Notes: generated by a model not told the origin, from the sequence alone. 64,000 nt of DNA from Cyanobium sp. PLM2.Bin73 (GCA_007694915.1 REEV01000120.1:34640-98639); one strand, 5' to 3'. Positions 32,235-42,283 are shown, counted from the stretch's first letter. Numbers and translations are program-made.

Positions 32235-33434
32235 TTAAGCCACCAGCTGCAGCACCCCCTGCTCCAGGAGCCGGCGCGCCCGCTGGCAGCGCTCGCGTAC
32301 CTCCAGGGGCAAGGGCAGATCGCCCAGCGGGCACTGGGGAGCCGCTTCAGCGGCCCGCACCAGCTCCAGATCCTGCTCGTCGATGGTCAGCGGCATCAGG
32401 TCGGGCCCCAGCAAAGCCGTGGAGGGCCAGCCCCAGAGGCAGCGGTTGCGCTCGCCCCGGGCAGCCAGCAGAGCAACGTCGTCGTCCCACTGCTGGCGGC
32501 GCAGTGGTCCCTTGGCGAGGAAGAACTCAAAGTGGCTGATGTCGGGATCGAGATCCTCCACCAGGCTCCAGCGCTCCAGCTCCGGTAGCTCCAGGGCCCA
32601 CTCCAGCAGTTCACCGCTCAAGAGGCGGGCAGGGTCCCACACCTGGGGATTGGAGAAGCCGGCGAACTCCAGATCGGCGGAGGCCACGAAGGCCATCAGC
32701 CGGCTGATGCTGTAGCTGCTCTCCTGGGGATGGAGGTACATGTCGGCGAAATTGGCGTCCGCCGCGGTATCCAGGGCCCAGCGCTGCTCGTGGTGGCGGC
32801 GCAGACGGTTGTTCTCCGGCAGCTCACTGAACAACTGCCGGCCGAGCCGCAAGCCCTCGTCACCCGAGCCCACGCCCAGACGGCTGAGGCTGCGCTGAAC
32901 GCGGTGAATCTCCCAGCGGCCGCCGTCGGCATACAGAAACAGATGCAGTAGTCCCCCAGGCGCAAGCCGGTCGGCCAGAGCCCGCAACCCGGCCTGCGGA
33001 TCGCGCAGATGGTGCAGAACGCCCACCGAATTGATGTAGTCGAAGGGTCCCTCGGCGGCCAGATCCAGCAGGCTGTGCTGCTCGATGCGCAGTTGGGCCA
33101 CCTGCCCAGCAGCCCCCGAGCGGCGGGTGCGTTCACGGGCCACCTGCAGGGCCCCGGCACTGATGTCCACCGCCAGAACCGTTGCCCCCGGGTTGAGGTG
33201 GCAGAGGTAGTCGGTGCTCACCCCGGTACCGCAGCCGGCATCAAGGATCCGCCAGGGGCGCGGTCCGCCCTCTGGCAGCGGCGGAAGCACCCCGGCACAG
33301 AACGACCTGACGCTGTCCACGCACCAGCGCCAGTTGTATCCCGGAGGCGGCCCGTCCTGCAGGGGATCGGCCGGATAGGGGAAGCGGTCGTAGAAGGCGC
33401 TCACTACCGGAGTGGCGGCATCGCTGGCGGACAC
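32235..33434 (-). CDS. Class I SAM-dependent methyltransferase
   Basis: A 399-residue protein. The SAM-binding motif ILDAGCGTGVSTDYL is near residue 65, followed by the acidic end of strand 2 (VLAVDIS) and FDYINSVGVLHHLRDPQAGLRAL as motifs II/III. N-terminal YDRFPYPADPLQDGPPPGYNWRW is typical of a cyanobacterial group whose substrate is not known. The C-terminal 200 residues are unassigned. It ends 6 nt before the atp1 start on the same strand, so it could feed the atp operon. It diverges from apcE. Confidence 0.83.
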   Translation of the reverse strand: MSASDAATPVVSAFYDRFPYPADPLQDGPPPGYNWRWCVDSVRSFCAGVLPPLPEGGPRPWRILDAGCGTGVSTDYLCHLNPGATVLAVDISAGALQVARERTRRSGAAGQVAQLRIEQHSLLDLAAEGPFDYINSVGVLHHLRDPQAGLRALADRLAPGGLLHLFLYADGGRWEIHRVQRSLSRLGVGSGDEGLRLGRQLFSELPENNRLRRHHEQRWALDTAADANFADMYLHPQESSYSISRLMAFVASADLEFAGFSNPQVWDPARLLSGELLEWALELPELERWSLVEDLDPDISHFEFFLAKGPLRRQQWDDDVALLAARGERNRCLWGWPSTALLGPDLMPLTIDEQDLELVRAAEAAPQCPLGDLPLPLEVRERCQRARRLLEQGVLQLVA

Positions 33435-33559
33435 GGCTGTGGGATCGCTGCAGGGAGCATTTCACGCCGGCGGTGCCGACGCTGCAAATATTTGTTCATG
33501 GGCTCCCGGGGCCCTGAGGGGACAGCCGTAGGTTGATCTAGCCCGGCTCGCTCTCGTCC

Positions 33560-36500
33560 ATGACCGTGACCGCCAGCAGCGGCAGCACCAGGGTTGCTCC
33601 CCAGCGCTACGACACACTGCCGCTGTCCAGCGTCCGTCAGGCCGAACAGGAAGACCGCTTCCCCGACGGGGGGGAACTGGACAGCCTGATCACGTTTTTC
33701 CAGAGCGGTCAGCGGCGCGTGGAAGCCGCCCGGCGAATCACGGCCAACGCCGAGTTCATCGTGGCCAGGGCCGCCAACCGGATCTTCACGGGCGGCACAC
33801 CGCTGTCCTATCTCGAGGCACCGCTGACGCCGGCCAGTGGCGCCGAGGGCACGCCGCTGGCGGCCGATCAGGTGGCCTTCCGTCGCTCGGTGCAGACCTT
33901 TGTGGGCGAGGCAGCCACCAGCGAGGGCCGCGGAAACCTGATCCGGCGGCTGCTGGATGGCGCCGGTGGCGACGCCGACGTACGCGTGATTCTTCCCCCG
34001 GGGTTCAGCCCCATCGCCGTAGGCCTCTATGGCACGGCGCGGATGAAGAAGTCGATCCGCGACCTGGCCTGGTTCCTGCGCTACGTCGGCTACGCCCTGG
34101 TGGCCGGCGATCCCAGCATCCTGGCGGTGAACACCCGCGGCCTGCGGGACGTGCTGGAGAAAGCCTGCTCCCTGGCCGCCACCAACGTGGCCCTGCAGGA
34201 AATGCGGGCGGCGGCGGCAGGTCTGTTCAAGGAGGAGCCGGAAACACGTGCCCTGGTGATCCAGTACTTCAATGTGCTGATCGCCGAGTTGGCGGTGGCC
34301 ACCCCGTCCGCCCGCCAGCGGCTCGGCAGTCCCCTGAACCAGGGCCTGCAGCTGCCCGCCACCTATGCCCTCGGGGCCCAGGGCAAGGCGCAGCGCTTCA
34401 ACATGAAGCCGGGCATGAGCGGTGCCCAGAAGGCCGAGGTGGTGCGTGCCGCCTACCGGCAGGTGTTCGAGAGGGACATCGTCAAGGGCTACAGCCTGGA
34501 GGTGTGCCCGGTGGAAGCCACCCAGGTGCGCCAGGGTCAGATCTCCATGCGCGAGTTCATCCGTGCCCTGGGCCGCAGCAAGGAATATCAAAAGCAGTTC
34601 TACGGCCGTTTCTCCAACAGCCGCGCCGTGGAACTGGCCTTCCGTCACTTTCTCGGGAGGGGCATCAGTTCGCGGGAGGAATTCACCCGTTACTTCGACA
34701 TCGTCAGCGAGCAGGGGCTGGCGGGTCTGGTTGATTCGCTGGTGAACTCGATGGAGTACGCCAGGGTGTTCGGGGAGGAAACCGTGCCCTTCCTGCGCGA
34801 CCTCGGCGAGGAGGCCCAGGAGAGTGCCGGCTGGGGCAGCAACCGCAAACTGTTCCGCTTCAGCGCCCCGTTCGAGGGGGCACCGCAGTACGTCACGCTG
34901 TACGCCTCCTACCGTCAGCCACTGGCCGACCAACACGTCTACGGCGGCGGCAATGACCCCCTCGGCCTCACCTACGGCGCCATCTTCCCTTCCGCCACGG
35001 CGATGGTGTCCACCAGGCCCGCGCCGTTCAGCTACGACACCCGGCGGATTCTGATCGGCAACGGCCTGGCCCAGCCCGGCCAGATGGACAGCGTCCAGTT
35101 CCGCCAGGCCACCCCCCGCAAGGTGGGGCCCCGGGTCGTTCGGCTGCGGCAGATCGCCACCGGCGGCAGTTCCGTGCCCCGCCGCGGTGGCCAGCCCAGC
35201 GTGCGCAACACCGAGAGCAGCACCCAGGCCGTGATCAATGCGGTGTACGTGCAGGTTCTGGGCACGTCCGGCTACGCCGGAGAGCGCAACAAGGTGGAGG
35301 AGATCAAGCTGGAGAACGGCGACATCAGCCTGAGGGAATTCGTGCGTCAGGTGGCACGCAGCAAGGCCTTCCGCCGTCGCTACTGGAGTGGCCTCTACAT
35401 CACCAAGGCCATCGAGGTGATCCACCGCCGCCTGCTCGGCCGGCCCACCTTTGGCCGCTGGGAGATCGACGCCTACTTCGACACCGCCGCCCGCAAGGGG
35501 TTCTACGGGGTCGTCGACCGGATGCTTGAGAGCCAGGAATACAACGACTGCTTCGGGGAAGACACCGTTCCCTTCGAGCGCTTCGTCACCCCGGCCGACC
35601 GCAATGCCCGTAAGGTCCCGGCCCTCAACCGGGGCTTTGACCCCAGCCGGTTCATCGATCCACGGCCGCGCCAGCGTCCTGAGGCCCAGGCCGATCAGAC
35701 CCTGCGCACCACCGCCGACATCACCCCCCGCAACCTGCCCGATCGGCGCACGGTGGTGCGAGGGGTGTGGAGCGCCAAGATCGCCGGTGGGGAACGCCCT
35801 GCGCCCGCCAGCGTCACCCGGAGCAGCGGTCCCGGCAGCATCCGCACCAGCCCGCTGCCCAGCCGGCGTTGGCAGGCCGGCGATGCAGCAGGGTTCTGGA
35901 GAACCCCCGGGGGTAACGGTCTCCAGCCAGCAGCCACGCCATCGCCCTCCGTTGGCGGCTGGACCAAAGCACTGAGCACCAACCTGGCCGCCACTCCGGC
36001 GCGGCAGCCCGGGGCGGCCATGGCCCAGGCCCTGCAGACCAGCCGGCCCCAGGGTTTTGCCCGACGCCAGAGCCTCGGCCCGGCGATTCAGGTGGGCCGC
36101 ACCACCAGCGAAACGGATGTGCAGACCGCCATCGAGGCGGTGTATCGGCAATTGCTCAACCGGGTGCCGCTGGCGGCCGAGCGGCTCAGCGACAGCGAGT
36201 CGCAGTTCCGCAACGGGCAGCTCACGGTGGCCGAATTCGTGGCCGTGGTGGCGGCCAGTGATCTGTTCCAGCAACGGCTCAACCGCCTGGCACCCCTGCG
36301 CGCCGCCGCCGCTGCCCACCTGGCCCTGCTGGGCAGGGCCGCCCAGCCAGCTGAATCAAGCCGCTTCCTGGCCCTGCGCACCAGCCGAGGGCTGCCGGCG
36401 GCGATCGAGCACCTGCTCAACAGTGCCGACTACGCCTCCGCCTTCGCTCAGGACACGGTGCCCTACGTGCGTGGCCTGGCCACCAGTGATGGCGTGCCCC

Positions 36501-36577
36501 TGGTCACGGTGAATCGCACGGCCGCCCTCTATGGCGGCAACGCCGGCCTGACGCCCTCCCCGAAGGGAGCGATCTGA
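33560..36577 (+). CDS. apcE: Phycobilisome core-membrane linker ApcE (Lcm)
   Basis: Large linker (1005 residues) that organises the allophycocyanin core and passes energy to the photosystems. The N-terminal phycobilin domain (about 20-250) is interrupted by a PB-loop (about 80-150) and carries its chromophore on Cys203 (KACSLAATN). Three linker (REP) domains follow: from about 290 (VRAAYRQVFERDIVKGY), about 555 (INAVYVQVLGTSGYAGERNK) and about 855 (IEAVYRQLLNRVPLAAE). Three REPs predict a tricylindrical core. The Pro/Ser/Arg-rich linkers between them are poorly conserved. Terminated at 36605-36633. Confidence 0.97.
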   Translation: MTVTASSGSTRVAPQRYDTLPLSSVRQAEQEDRFPDGGELDSLITFFQSGQRRVEAARRITANAEFIVARAANRIFTGGTPLSYLEAPLTPASGAEGTPLAADQVAFRRSVQTFVGEAATSEGRGNLIRRLLDGAGGDADVRVILPPGFSPIAVGLYGTARMKKSIRDLAWFLRYVGYALVAGDPSILAVNTRGLRDVLEKACSLAATNVALQEMRAAAAGLFKEEPETRALVIQYFNVLIAELAVATPSARQRLGSPLNQGLQLPATYALGAQGKAQRFNMKPGMSGAQKAEVVRAAYRQVFERDIVKGYSLEVCPVEATQVRQGQISMREFIRALGRSKEYQKQFYGRFSNSRAVELAFRHFLGRGISSREEFTRYFDIVSEQGLAGLVDSLVNSMEYARVFGEETVPFLRDLGEEAQESAGWGSNRKLFRFSAPFEGAPQYVTLYASYRQPLADQHVYGGGNDPLGLTYGAIFPSATAMVSTRPAPFSYDTRRILIGNGLAQPGQMDSVQFRQATPRKVGPRVVRLRQIATGGSSVPRRGGQPSVRNTESSTQAVINAVYVQVLGTSGYAGERNKVEEIKLENGDISLREFVRQVARSKAFRRRYWSGLYITKAIEVIHRRLLGRPTFGRWEIDAYFDTAARKGFYGVVDRMLESQEYNDCFGEDTVPFERFVTPADRNARKVPALNRGFDPSRFIDPRPRQRPEAQADQTLRTTADITPRNLPDRRTVVRGVWSAKIAGGERPAPASVTRSSGPGSIRTSPLPSRRWQAGDAAGFWRTPGGNGLQPAATPSPSVGGWTKALSTNLAATPARQPGAAMAQALQTSRPQGFARRQSLGPAIQVGRTTSETDVQTAIEAVYRQLLNRVPLAAERLSDSESQFRNGQLTVAEFVAVVAASDLFQQRLNRLAPLRAAAAAHLALLGRAAQPAESSRFLALRTSRGLPAAIEHLLNSADYASAFAQDTVPYVRGLATSDGVPLVTVNRTAALYGGNAGLTPSPKGAI

Positions 36578-36915
36578 AGCTCACGCCCAGGCCTACACCC
36601 ATGGACGCCCGCCGCTTGGCGGGCGTTATTTTTCAGCAGCTGTTTGCAGCCCGATCACATAGCAATCCGGGTCAATTAAACACACCCAGCGGTTAACTTC
36701 CGTGAACCGTTGAAGCTATGAACAGCGCCGTCCAGACCCATTGGGCCGCAAGGGATCTAGCGAAAGCGGCAGCCGTGAAGAACTGTTACCGGCCCGGAGG
36801 AAGGGCCCAGGCGCTGGCACAGAATGCTTGAGCGATCGACGCCGTCGGTCACACCCAAACACTCACCGGATACCGGTCTCCGTTAAGGCGACCGCTTGTT
36901 TCGAGGCAGAACTGC
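36578..36915. other. apcE-apcA intergenic region, 338 bp
   Basis: Besides the apcE terminator it is relatively AT-rich around 36655-36720 and contains the inverted repeat CGGTT (36690-36694) / AACCG (36705-36709) and a TATGAA-like -10 candidate at 36717. A long untranslated leader for apcABC is likely, as no ORF is present. No established regulator motif was confirmed. Confidence 0.45.
36605..36633 (+). terminator. Rho-independent terminator of apcE
   Basis: ACGCCCGCC (36605-36613), loop GCTT, GGCGGGCGT (36618-36626), then TATTTTT. It lies 28 nt after the apcE stop and before the apcA promoter region. Confidence 0.9.
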
Positions 36916-37401
36916 ATGAGCATCGTCTCCAACTCGATCATCAACGCGGACGCCGAAGCCCGCTATCTCAGCCCTGGCGAACTTGACCAGATCAAGTCGT
37001 TTGTGACCGCTGGCCAGCGCCGGGTGCGCGTCGCCCAGGTGCTCAGCGAGAGCCGCGAGCGCATCGTCAAGAGCGCTGGCGCCGCCCTGTTCCAGCGTCG
37101 TCCCGACGTGATCTCCCCCGGTGGCAACGCCTACGGCGAGGAAATGACCGCCACCTGCCTGCGGGACATGGATTACTACCTGCGCCTTGTCACCTACGGC
37201 GTCGTTGCCGGTGACGTCACCCCCATCGAAGAGATCGGGGTGATCGGCGCCAAGGAGATGTACCGCGCGCTCGGCACTCCCTTGGATGGCATGGCTGAGG
37301 CCGTGCGGGAAATGAAGAATGCCGCCATGGGCCTGCTCACCGGTGCCGACGCTGAAGAAGCCGGCTTCTACTTCGACTACATCGTCGGCGCCCTCTCCTG
37401 A
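36916..37401 (+). CDS. apcA: Allophycocyanin alpha subunit
   Basis: Core phycobiliprotein alpha chain, 161 residues. It begins [20 protein letters not shown]. The phycocyanobilin-binding cysteine is Cys81 in [17 protein letters not shown]. It forms trimers with ApcB in the phycobilisome core. The order apcA-apcB-apcC with 42- and 33-nt gaps indicates one operon. Confidence 0.98.
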   Translation: MSIVSNSIINADAEARYLSPGELDQIKSFVTAGQRRVRVAQVLSESRERIVKSAGAALFQRRPDVISPGGNAYGEEMTATCLRDMDYYLRLVTYGVVAGDVTPIEEIGVIGAKEMYRALGTPLDGMAEAVREMKNAAMGLLTGADAEEAGFYFDYIVGALS

Positions 37402-37443
37402 GGCCACGTCCCTTCCCATCCCACCGCCCCAACCGCAGGATTC

Positions 37444-37932
37444 ATGCAAGACGCCATCACCAACGTCATCAACCAGGCCGACGTTCAGGGGCTCTACCTG
37501 GACGGCTCCGCCATGGGCCGGCTGGAGCAGTACTTCGCCAGTGGTGAGCTTCGGGTTCGAGCAGCCGCCGCGATCAGCGCCAATGCCTCGGCCATCATCA
37601 AGGAAGCCGTGGCCAAGTCGCTGCTCTACTCGGACATCACCCGTCCGGGCGGCAACATGTACACCACCCGCCGGTATGCGGCCTGCATCCGCGATCTCGA
37701 CTACTACCTGCGCTACGCCACCTACGCCATGCTCGCGGGTGACACCTCGATCCTCGATGAGCGCGTGCTTAACGGCCTCAAGGAGACCTACAACTCCCTG
37801 GGTGTGCCCATCGGTGCCACGGTGCAGTCGATCCAGGCCATGAAGGAAGTCACCGCTTCTCTGGTCGGTCCCGACGCCGGCCGCGAAATGGCGGTGTATT
37901 TCGACTACATCTGCTCCGGCCTGGGCAACTGA
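37444..37932 (+). CDS. apcB: Allophycocyanin beta subunit
   Basis: Core phycobiliprotein beta chain, 162 residues, beginning [16 protein letters not shown]. The bilin cysteine is Cys81 ([21 protein letters not shown]), and Asn71 (PGGNMYT) is at the position that is normally N-methylated. Second gene of the apcABC operon. Confidence 0.98.
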   Translation: MQDAITNVINQADVQGLYLDGSAMGRLEQYFASGELRVRAAAAISANASAIIKEAVAKSLLYSDITRPGGNMYTTRRYAACIRDLDYYLRYATYAMLAGDTSILDERVLNGLKETYNSLGVPIGATVQSIQAMKEVTASLVGPDAGREMAVYFDYICSGLGN

Positions 37933-37965
37933 TCCGGTCCCCAGCCCTTCCCTCGGATCCTTGCC

Positions 37966-38166
37966 ATGCGTCTGTTCAAGATCACAGCCTGCATTCCCTC
38001 CCCAGAAAAAACCCGCACCCAGCGCGAGTTGCAGAACACCTTCTTCACCAAGTGGGTGCCCTATGAGAGCTGGTTCGCTGAACAGCAGCGGATCATGAAA
38101 CAGGGCGGCAAGATCCTGAAGGTGGAACTGGCCACCGGGCGTCCCCAAGTGAACGTGGGCAACTGA
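37966..38166 (+). CDS. apcC: Phycobilisome core linker Lc 7.8
   Basis: A 66-residue basic linker that caps and stabilises allophycocyanin trimers. Recognised from MRLFKITACIPSPEKTRTQRELQNTFF and the C-terminal GGKILKVELATGRPQVNVGN. Last gene of the apc operon; a strong terminator follows 94 nt later. Confidence 0.97.
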   Translation: MRLFKITACIPSPEKTRTQRELQNTFFTKWVPYESWFAEQQRIMKQGGKILKVELATGRPQVNVGN

Positions 38167-38259
38167 AACTACTGGCGATCAAGCCTTTCGTTTCCACCAG
38201 TTCACCACTCCCAGAATCACTCCCCTCGGGCCCTGCCACCGCAACCCGTGCGCACGCCA

Positions 38260-38283
38260 CCCGGCCCATGGCCGGGCTTTTTT
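38260..38283 (+). terminator. Rho-independent terminator of apcABC
   Basis: CCCGGCC (38260-38266), loop CAT, GGCCGGG (38270-38276), then C and six T. It directly precedes the long open frame of ftsW. Confidence 0.92.
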
Positions 38284-38386
38284 GTTGACCAGCCTGCGGC
38301 CGGACGCCAGCCCCGCGGGACTCGACAAGCCCACCCCCGGCGCGGCTCAATGGGGGACCAATCCCTGCCCCTCGGGCCCAGGCACC

Positions 38387-39637
38387 TTGAGCATTACCGT
38401 TCTGCGCCCGACCGATCAGCGCCCCAGGGATCGGAGAACGAACCCGCGGGCTTCGAACGAGGGCGGACTTGCCGCATCCCTGCGGGGCCTGCTGCCCTGG
38501 CCCTGGGAAGCCTGGCCCACCGAGGCCCGGCTTCTGCTCGGCCTCGTGGGACTGTGGTGCGCCCTCGGGGTGCTGGTGCTCGCCTCCGCCAGCTGGTGGG
38601 TTGCCGAGCGGGAGATGGGCGACGGGGCCTACTACCTCAAGCGCCAGCTGATCTGGATGGCAGCCAGCTGGGGGCTGCTGTTGCTCGGCGTTCGGATTCC
38701 GCTACGCCGCTGGCTGCACCTGGCGCCCCTGGCCCTGCTGGTGGGCTGCCTGCTGGTGGCGGCCACACTGGTGGTGGGCAGCACGGTGAACGGGGCCAGC
38801 CGCTGGCTGGTGCTGGGACCCCTGCAGCTGCAGCCCTCCGAGCTGGTGAAACCCTTCGTGGTGCTCCAGGGGGCCGCCCTGTTCGCCCACTGGCGGCGCA
38901 TCGGCCTCGACCAGAAGCTGCTCTGGCTGGGGGTGTTCGGGCTGTTGATCCTGATGATCCTCAAGCAGCCCAACCTCAGCACTGCCGCGCTCACCGGGCT
39001 GCTGCTGTGGCTGATGGCCCTGGCGGCGGGGCTGGGGCTGCCCCTGCTGCTGGGCGCCGCCACGGCCGGCGGCCTGCTGGGAGCGGCGAGCATCACCCTC
39101 AACACCTACCAGCGCCTGCGGGTGGTGTCGTTCCTGGATCCCTGGCGTGATGCCCAGGGAGATGGGTACCAGCTGGTGCAGAGCCTGCTGGCCATTGGCT
39201 CAGGGGGCGTGTTCGGCGAAGGCTTCGGCCTCTCCACCCAGAAATTGCAATACCTGCCGATCCAGAGCACGGATTTCATCTTCGCCGTGTTCGCCGAGGA
39301 GTTCGGCTTCGTGGGGTCGGTAGCGCTGCTGCTGTTCCTGCTGCTGTTCGGCTTTGTAGGGCTGCGGGTGGCCCTGAGTTGCCGCAGCAACCAGCAGCGG
39401 CTCGTCGCCATGGGCTGCACCACCCTGCTGGTGGGCCAGTCGATCCTGAACATCGCCGTGGCCAGTGGCGCCATGCCCACCACCGGCCTGCCTCTGCCGA
39501 TGATCAGCTACGGCGGCAACTCCCTGATGGCCAGCCTGCTGATCTGCGGCCTGCTGATCCGTTGCGCGCTGGAATCCGGCGGTCTGGTTCCCATCAGCCG
39601 CGTCAGCCGCCGGCGCCGCCCCGTCCCCGCCCGATAG
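38387..39637 (+). CDS. ftsW: FtsW-type peptidoglycan polymerase (SEDS family)
   Basis: SEDS glycosyltransferase of septal peptidoglycan synthesis with about ten membrane helices. Hallmarks: VLASASWWVAEREMGDGAYYLKRQ, the NGASRWLVLGPLQLQPSELVKP segment, PWRDAQGDGYQLVQSLLAIGSGG, and TDFIFAVFAEEFGF, ending with TTGLPLPMISYGGNSL. TTG 38387 gives 416 residues and avoids the apcC terminator; the frame is open to 38282, inside the terminator, so a later start is sensible but unproven. RodA is the alternative, but this sequence is closer to cyanobacterial FtsW. Confidence 0.88.
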   Translation: MSITVLRPTDQRPRDRRTNPRASNEGGLAASLRGLLPWPWEAWPTEARLLLGLVGLWCALGVLVLASASWWVAEREMGDGAYYLKRQLIWMAASWGLLLLGVRIPLRRWLHLAPLALLVGCLLVAATLVVGSTVNGASRWLVLGPLQLQPSELVKPFVVLQGAALFAHWRRIGLDQKLLWLGVFGLLILMILKQPNLSTAALTGLLLWLMALAAGLGLPLLLGAATAGGLLGAASITLNTYQRLRVVSFLDPWRDAQGDGYQLVQSLLAIGSGGVFGEGFGLSTQKLQYLPIQSTDFIFAVFAEEFGFVGSVALLLFLLLFGFVGLRVALSCRSNQQRLVAMGCTTLLVGQSILNIAVASGAMPTTGLPLPMISYGGNSLMASLLICGLLIRCALESGGLVPISRVSRRRRPVPAR

Positions 39638-39646
39638 GGTGTGCGT

Positions 39647-40519
39647 ATGAGCACAATCGGGTGGGCACTATCCAGCTGGCCTCCAGCCATCGTGTCCATG
39701 GCCACTGCCTCCCTGGCCAACTTCTCCCTGGCCAACTTCTCCCTGGCCAACTTCTCCCTGGCCGTCAGCGATCTGGCCCAGCTGAGTGAAGCTCTCCTGC
39801 AACGGTCGCTGAGCGCACCCGGCCCGGGAACGCTGGCCCTGGTTTTCGGGGGAGGACTGCTCACCAGCCTCGGCCCCTGCTCACTGTCGTTGCTGCCGGT
39901 GACCCTGGCCTACCTGGCCGGGTTCGGGGCTGCAGATGGCCGCGGCAAGGGCGTTGGCGACCTTGGCGCCGGCCACGCCCTGAGCCCCGCCACAACCCCC
40001 TGGCTGCGCAGCCTCTGCTTCGCGGGCGGCATCGTCAGCGCCCTCGTGCTGCTGGGCCTGGCCAGCGGGCTGCTGGGCCGCCTCTACGGCCAGCTACCCG
40101 GCCTGATTCCCACCCTGGTGGCGGTGCTGGCCCTGGCTATGGGGCTCAACCTGCTGGGGCTGCTGCGGCTGCCCCTGCCGGCCGGCCCCGATCCAGAGCA
40201 CTGGCGGCAGCGGGTGCCCGCGCCCCTGGGCCCCCTGTCAGCCGGTCTGGCCTTCGGTCTGGCGGCCACGCCCTGCACCACACCGGTGCTGGCCGTGCTG
40301 CTGGGCTGGATGGCCCAGACCGGCCAACCCCTGGCCGGCATGCTCCTGCTCACCTGCTTCGGTGCCGGCCAGGTGCTGCCGCTGCTGCTGGCCGGCACCG
40401 CCGCCGCCAGCCTGCCCAGCCTTCTGCGCCTGCGGCAGGTTGGGCAGTGGGTGCCCCCGATCAGTGGGGCGGTGCTGGTGGGCACCGGCCTGCTCACCCT
40501 TGTGGCCAACTGGTCGTGA
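39647..40519 (+). CDS. ccdA: Cytochrome c biogenesis protein CcdA with N-terminal repeats
   Basis: Membrane thiol-disulfide transporter (about 290 residues, six helices) that supplies reductant for haem attachment to c-type cytochromes in the thylakoid lumen. Family marks: [26 protein letters not shown] with the first redox Cys and [20 protein letters not shown] with the second. The N-terminus has [19 protein letters not shown] from three exact 15-bp repeats plus a partial one. Start ATG 39647 or GTG 39641; ATG 39698, just before the repeats, is also possible. Overlaps ccs1 by 4 nt. Confidence 0.88.
   Translation: MSTIGWALSSWPPAIVSMATASLANFSLANFSLANFSLAVSDLAQLSEALLQRSLSAPGPGTLALVFGGGLLTSLGPCSLSLLPVTLAYLAGFGAADGRGKGVGDLGAGHALSPATTPWLRSLCFAGGIVSALVLLGLASGLLGRLYGQLPGLIPTLVAVLALAMGLNLLGLLRLPLPAGPDPEHWRQRVPAPLGPLSAGLAFGLAATPCTTPVLAVLLGWMAQTGQPLAGMLLLTCFGAGQVLPLLLAGTAAASLPSLLRLRQVGQWVPPISGAVLVGTGLLTLVANWS
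39709..39763 (+). repeat. 15-bp tandem repeats encoding ANFSL in ccdA
   Basis: CTCCCTGGCCAACTT repeats exactly three times (39709-39723, 39724-39738, 39739-39753), then 10 bases of a fourth copy (39754-39763). Coded pentapeptide is S-L-A-N-F, which fits the A(N/D)-x-x-x rhythm of pentapeptide repeats. Identity of the copies suggests recent expansion. Confidence 0.95.
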
Positions 40520-41844
40520 ACACCCCGGCATCCAGGGCAATCAACCGGTTGGCGGCGTGGATCTCGGATCTGCGGGTGGCCATCGGGCTGCTGGTGGTGA
40601 TCGCCGTCGCCAGCGGCTTGGGGACAGTGATCCCCCAGAAGGAGCCAGAAGGCCTCTACCACCAGCTCTACGACAACCAGCCCTGGCTGGGGCTGCTGAA
40701 CGCCGATCGGCTGCTCGATTTGCAGCTCGATCACGTGTATTCCAGCTCCTGGTTTCTGGGGCTGCTGGCCTGGCTGGGGCTGGCGCTGCTGCTGTGCAGC
40801 TGGAGGCGGCAGTGGCCGGCACTGCAGGCGGCGCTGCGCTGGATTGACTACCGGTCGCCGCGACAGCTCAGCAAGCTGAGCGTGGCCCAGTCTCTGCCGG
40901 CTGAAGACCCCAGCGCCAGCCTGGCCCATCTGGAGCAGCTGCTGCGGCAGCAGGGCTGGCAGGTGCGGCGCCACCCCGACCGCCTGGCGGCCCGCCGTGG
41001 GCTGCTGGGCCGCGTGGGCCCGCTGCTGGTGCACGCCGGGCTGGTGGTGCTGCTGGTGGGTGCCGCCTGGGGCGTGCTGGGCGGGCAGCGGGCCGAGCAG
41101 TTTCTGGCCCCCGGCCGCAGCCTCGACCTGATCGACAGTCGCGGCCACAGCCAGCTCGTGCTGGCCCTCGACTCCTTCACCGTGGAGCGCGACCCGGCCG
41201 GACGGCCGGAGCAGTTCCGCTCCCAGCTGCGGCTGCTGGAGGGCTCAGGAGACGACAACCCAGCCCTGCTGCGCCAGGCCGAGATCAGCGTCAACCACCC
41301 GCTGCGCTTCCGCGGCGTGACCCTCTACCAGGCCGACTGGAGCCTGGCGGCGATCAGCGTGCAGCTGGGCCGAAGCCCGCTTCTGCAGTTGCCGCTGCAG
41401 TCCTTCCCCCAGCTGGGCGAGCAGGTGTGGGGGCTGGTGCTGCCAACCCGCCCGGACGGCAGCGATCCCGTGCTGCTCAGCCTTGGCAGCGAACAGGGCC
41501 CCGTGGACGTTTACGGCGCAGACGGCCGTCTGATCGGCTCGCTGGCGGTTGGGGGGGAACCCCTGGAGGTGAATGGCCTGCCGCTGCGGGTCGGGTCGGT
41601 GTTGCCGGCCAGCGGCATCCTGCTCAAGCGCGACCCGGGAGTGCCTCTGGTGTATGCGGGCTTTGCCATCGCCATGGTGGGCGGGGCCCTGAGCCTGCTG
41701 GCCACCCGCCAGCTCTGGGCGATTGCCGAAGACACCCCGTCCAGCAGCCGGCTGCACGTGGCCGGGCTGTGCAACCGCAACCTCACGGGCTTCGCCGCCG
41801 AGCTGCCGCTGCTGCTCAGCAGGGTTGCCGCTGGCCGTGACTGA
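40516..41844 (+). CDS. ccs1: Cytochrome c biogenesis protein Ccs1 (ResB)
   Basis: System II cytochrome c maturation factor, 442 residues, working with CcsA in haem delivery. N-terminal helices ([38 protein letters not shown]), a helix [16 protein letters not shown], a large lumenal domain, and a last helix [14 protein letters not shown] are typical, as is [20 protein letters not shown] start at 40516 overlaps the ccdA stop (GTGA), pairing two factors of the same pathway. The 3' end overlaps the convergent queF by 29 nt. Confidence 0.92.
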   Translation: MNTPASRAINRLAAWISDLRVAIGLLVVIAVASGLGTVIPQKEPEGLYHQLYDNQPWLGLLNADRLLDLQLDHVYSSSWFLGLLAWLGLALLLCSWRRQWPALQAALRWIDYRSPRQLSKLSVAQSLPAEDPSASLAHLEQLLRQQGWQVRRHPDRLAARRGLLGRVGPLLVHAGLVVLLVGAAWGVLGGQRAEQFLAPGRSLDLIDSRGHSQLVLALDSFTVERDPAGRPEQFRSQLRLLEGSGDDNPALLRQAEISVNHPLRFRGVTLYQADWSLAAISVQLGRSPLLQLPLQSFPQLGEQVWGLVLPTRPDGSDPVLLSLGSEQGPVDVYGADGRLIGSLAVGGEPLEVNGLPLRVGSVLPASGILLKRDPGVPLVYAGFAIAMVGGALSLLATRQLWAIAEDTPSSSRLHVAGLCNRNLTGFAAELPLLLSRVAAGRD

Positions 41845-42220
41845 CCCGCACCACGGTGTGCACATTGCCCCGGGGATTGAAGTCGGCCTCCAGCTGCATC
41901 CATTGCGGCTCACAGGCGGCCACCAAGTCGTCGAGGATGCGGTTGGCGGCCTCCTCATGGGAAATGGCGCGGTTGCGGAAGCTGTTCACGTAGAGCTTGA
42001 TCGCCTTCAGCTCCATCACCCGGGGGCCGGGTTGGTAGAGCAGGCGGAGGTTGGCGAAATCGGGATAGCCGGAAAAGGGACACAGGCAGGTGAACTCCGG
42101 CAGGCTGATGGCGATCTCGTAGCTGCGGCCCGGCCGTGGATTGTCGAAACAGATGAGTTCCGCTTCGGCAATCGCCCTCTCGCCGTAGCGGGGCGTGCGG
42201 GTCTGATCAGTGGACGACAT
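41816..42220 (-). CDS. queF: NADPH-dependent preQ0 reductase QueF
   Basis: A 134-residue short-form QueF, reducing 7-cyano-7-deazaguanine to preQ1 in queuosine synthesis. Visible: nucleophilic Cys in [13 protein letters not shown], the NADPH-site motif [14 protein letters not shown] and the C-terminal [12 protein letters not shown]. It is divergent from glnB. Confidence 0.94.
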   Translation of the reverse strand: MSSTDQTRTPRYGERAIAEAELICFDNPRPGRSYEIAISLPEFTCLCPFSGYPDFANLRLLYQPGPRVMELKAIKLYVNSFRNRAISHEEAANRILDDLVAACEPQWMQLEADFNPRGNVHTVVRVSHGQRQPC

Positions 42221-42269
42221 GGAGGTGTGGCCGGGGCTGGGGAGATCCTATGGAGGGTCCCGCACAGCC

Positions 42270-42283
42270 GTAGCAACCGCTAC
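42270..42283. promoter_or_regulatory. NtcA-type site upstream of glnB
   Basis: GTAGCAACCGCTAC matches GTA-N8-TAC exactly. It is 109 bp before the glnB ATG, in the region divergent from queF. NtcA activation of glnB under nitrogen limitation is well known in cyanobacteria. A matching -10 about 22 bp downstream was not convincingly seen. Confidence 0.75.

Noticed and set aside
33404..36319. 971-codon minus-strand frame opposite apcE
   Set aside because: High-GC antisense shadow; composition (Gly/His/Gln-rich) is typical of reverse-strand frames here, and apcE is unambiguous.
36690..36709. CGGTT/AACCG inverted repeat upstream of apcA as a light-response (HLR1) site
   Set aside because: Does not fit the known HLR1 direct-repeat pattern closely enough; kept only as a note in the intergenic entry.
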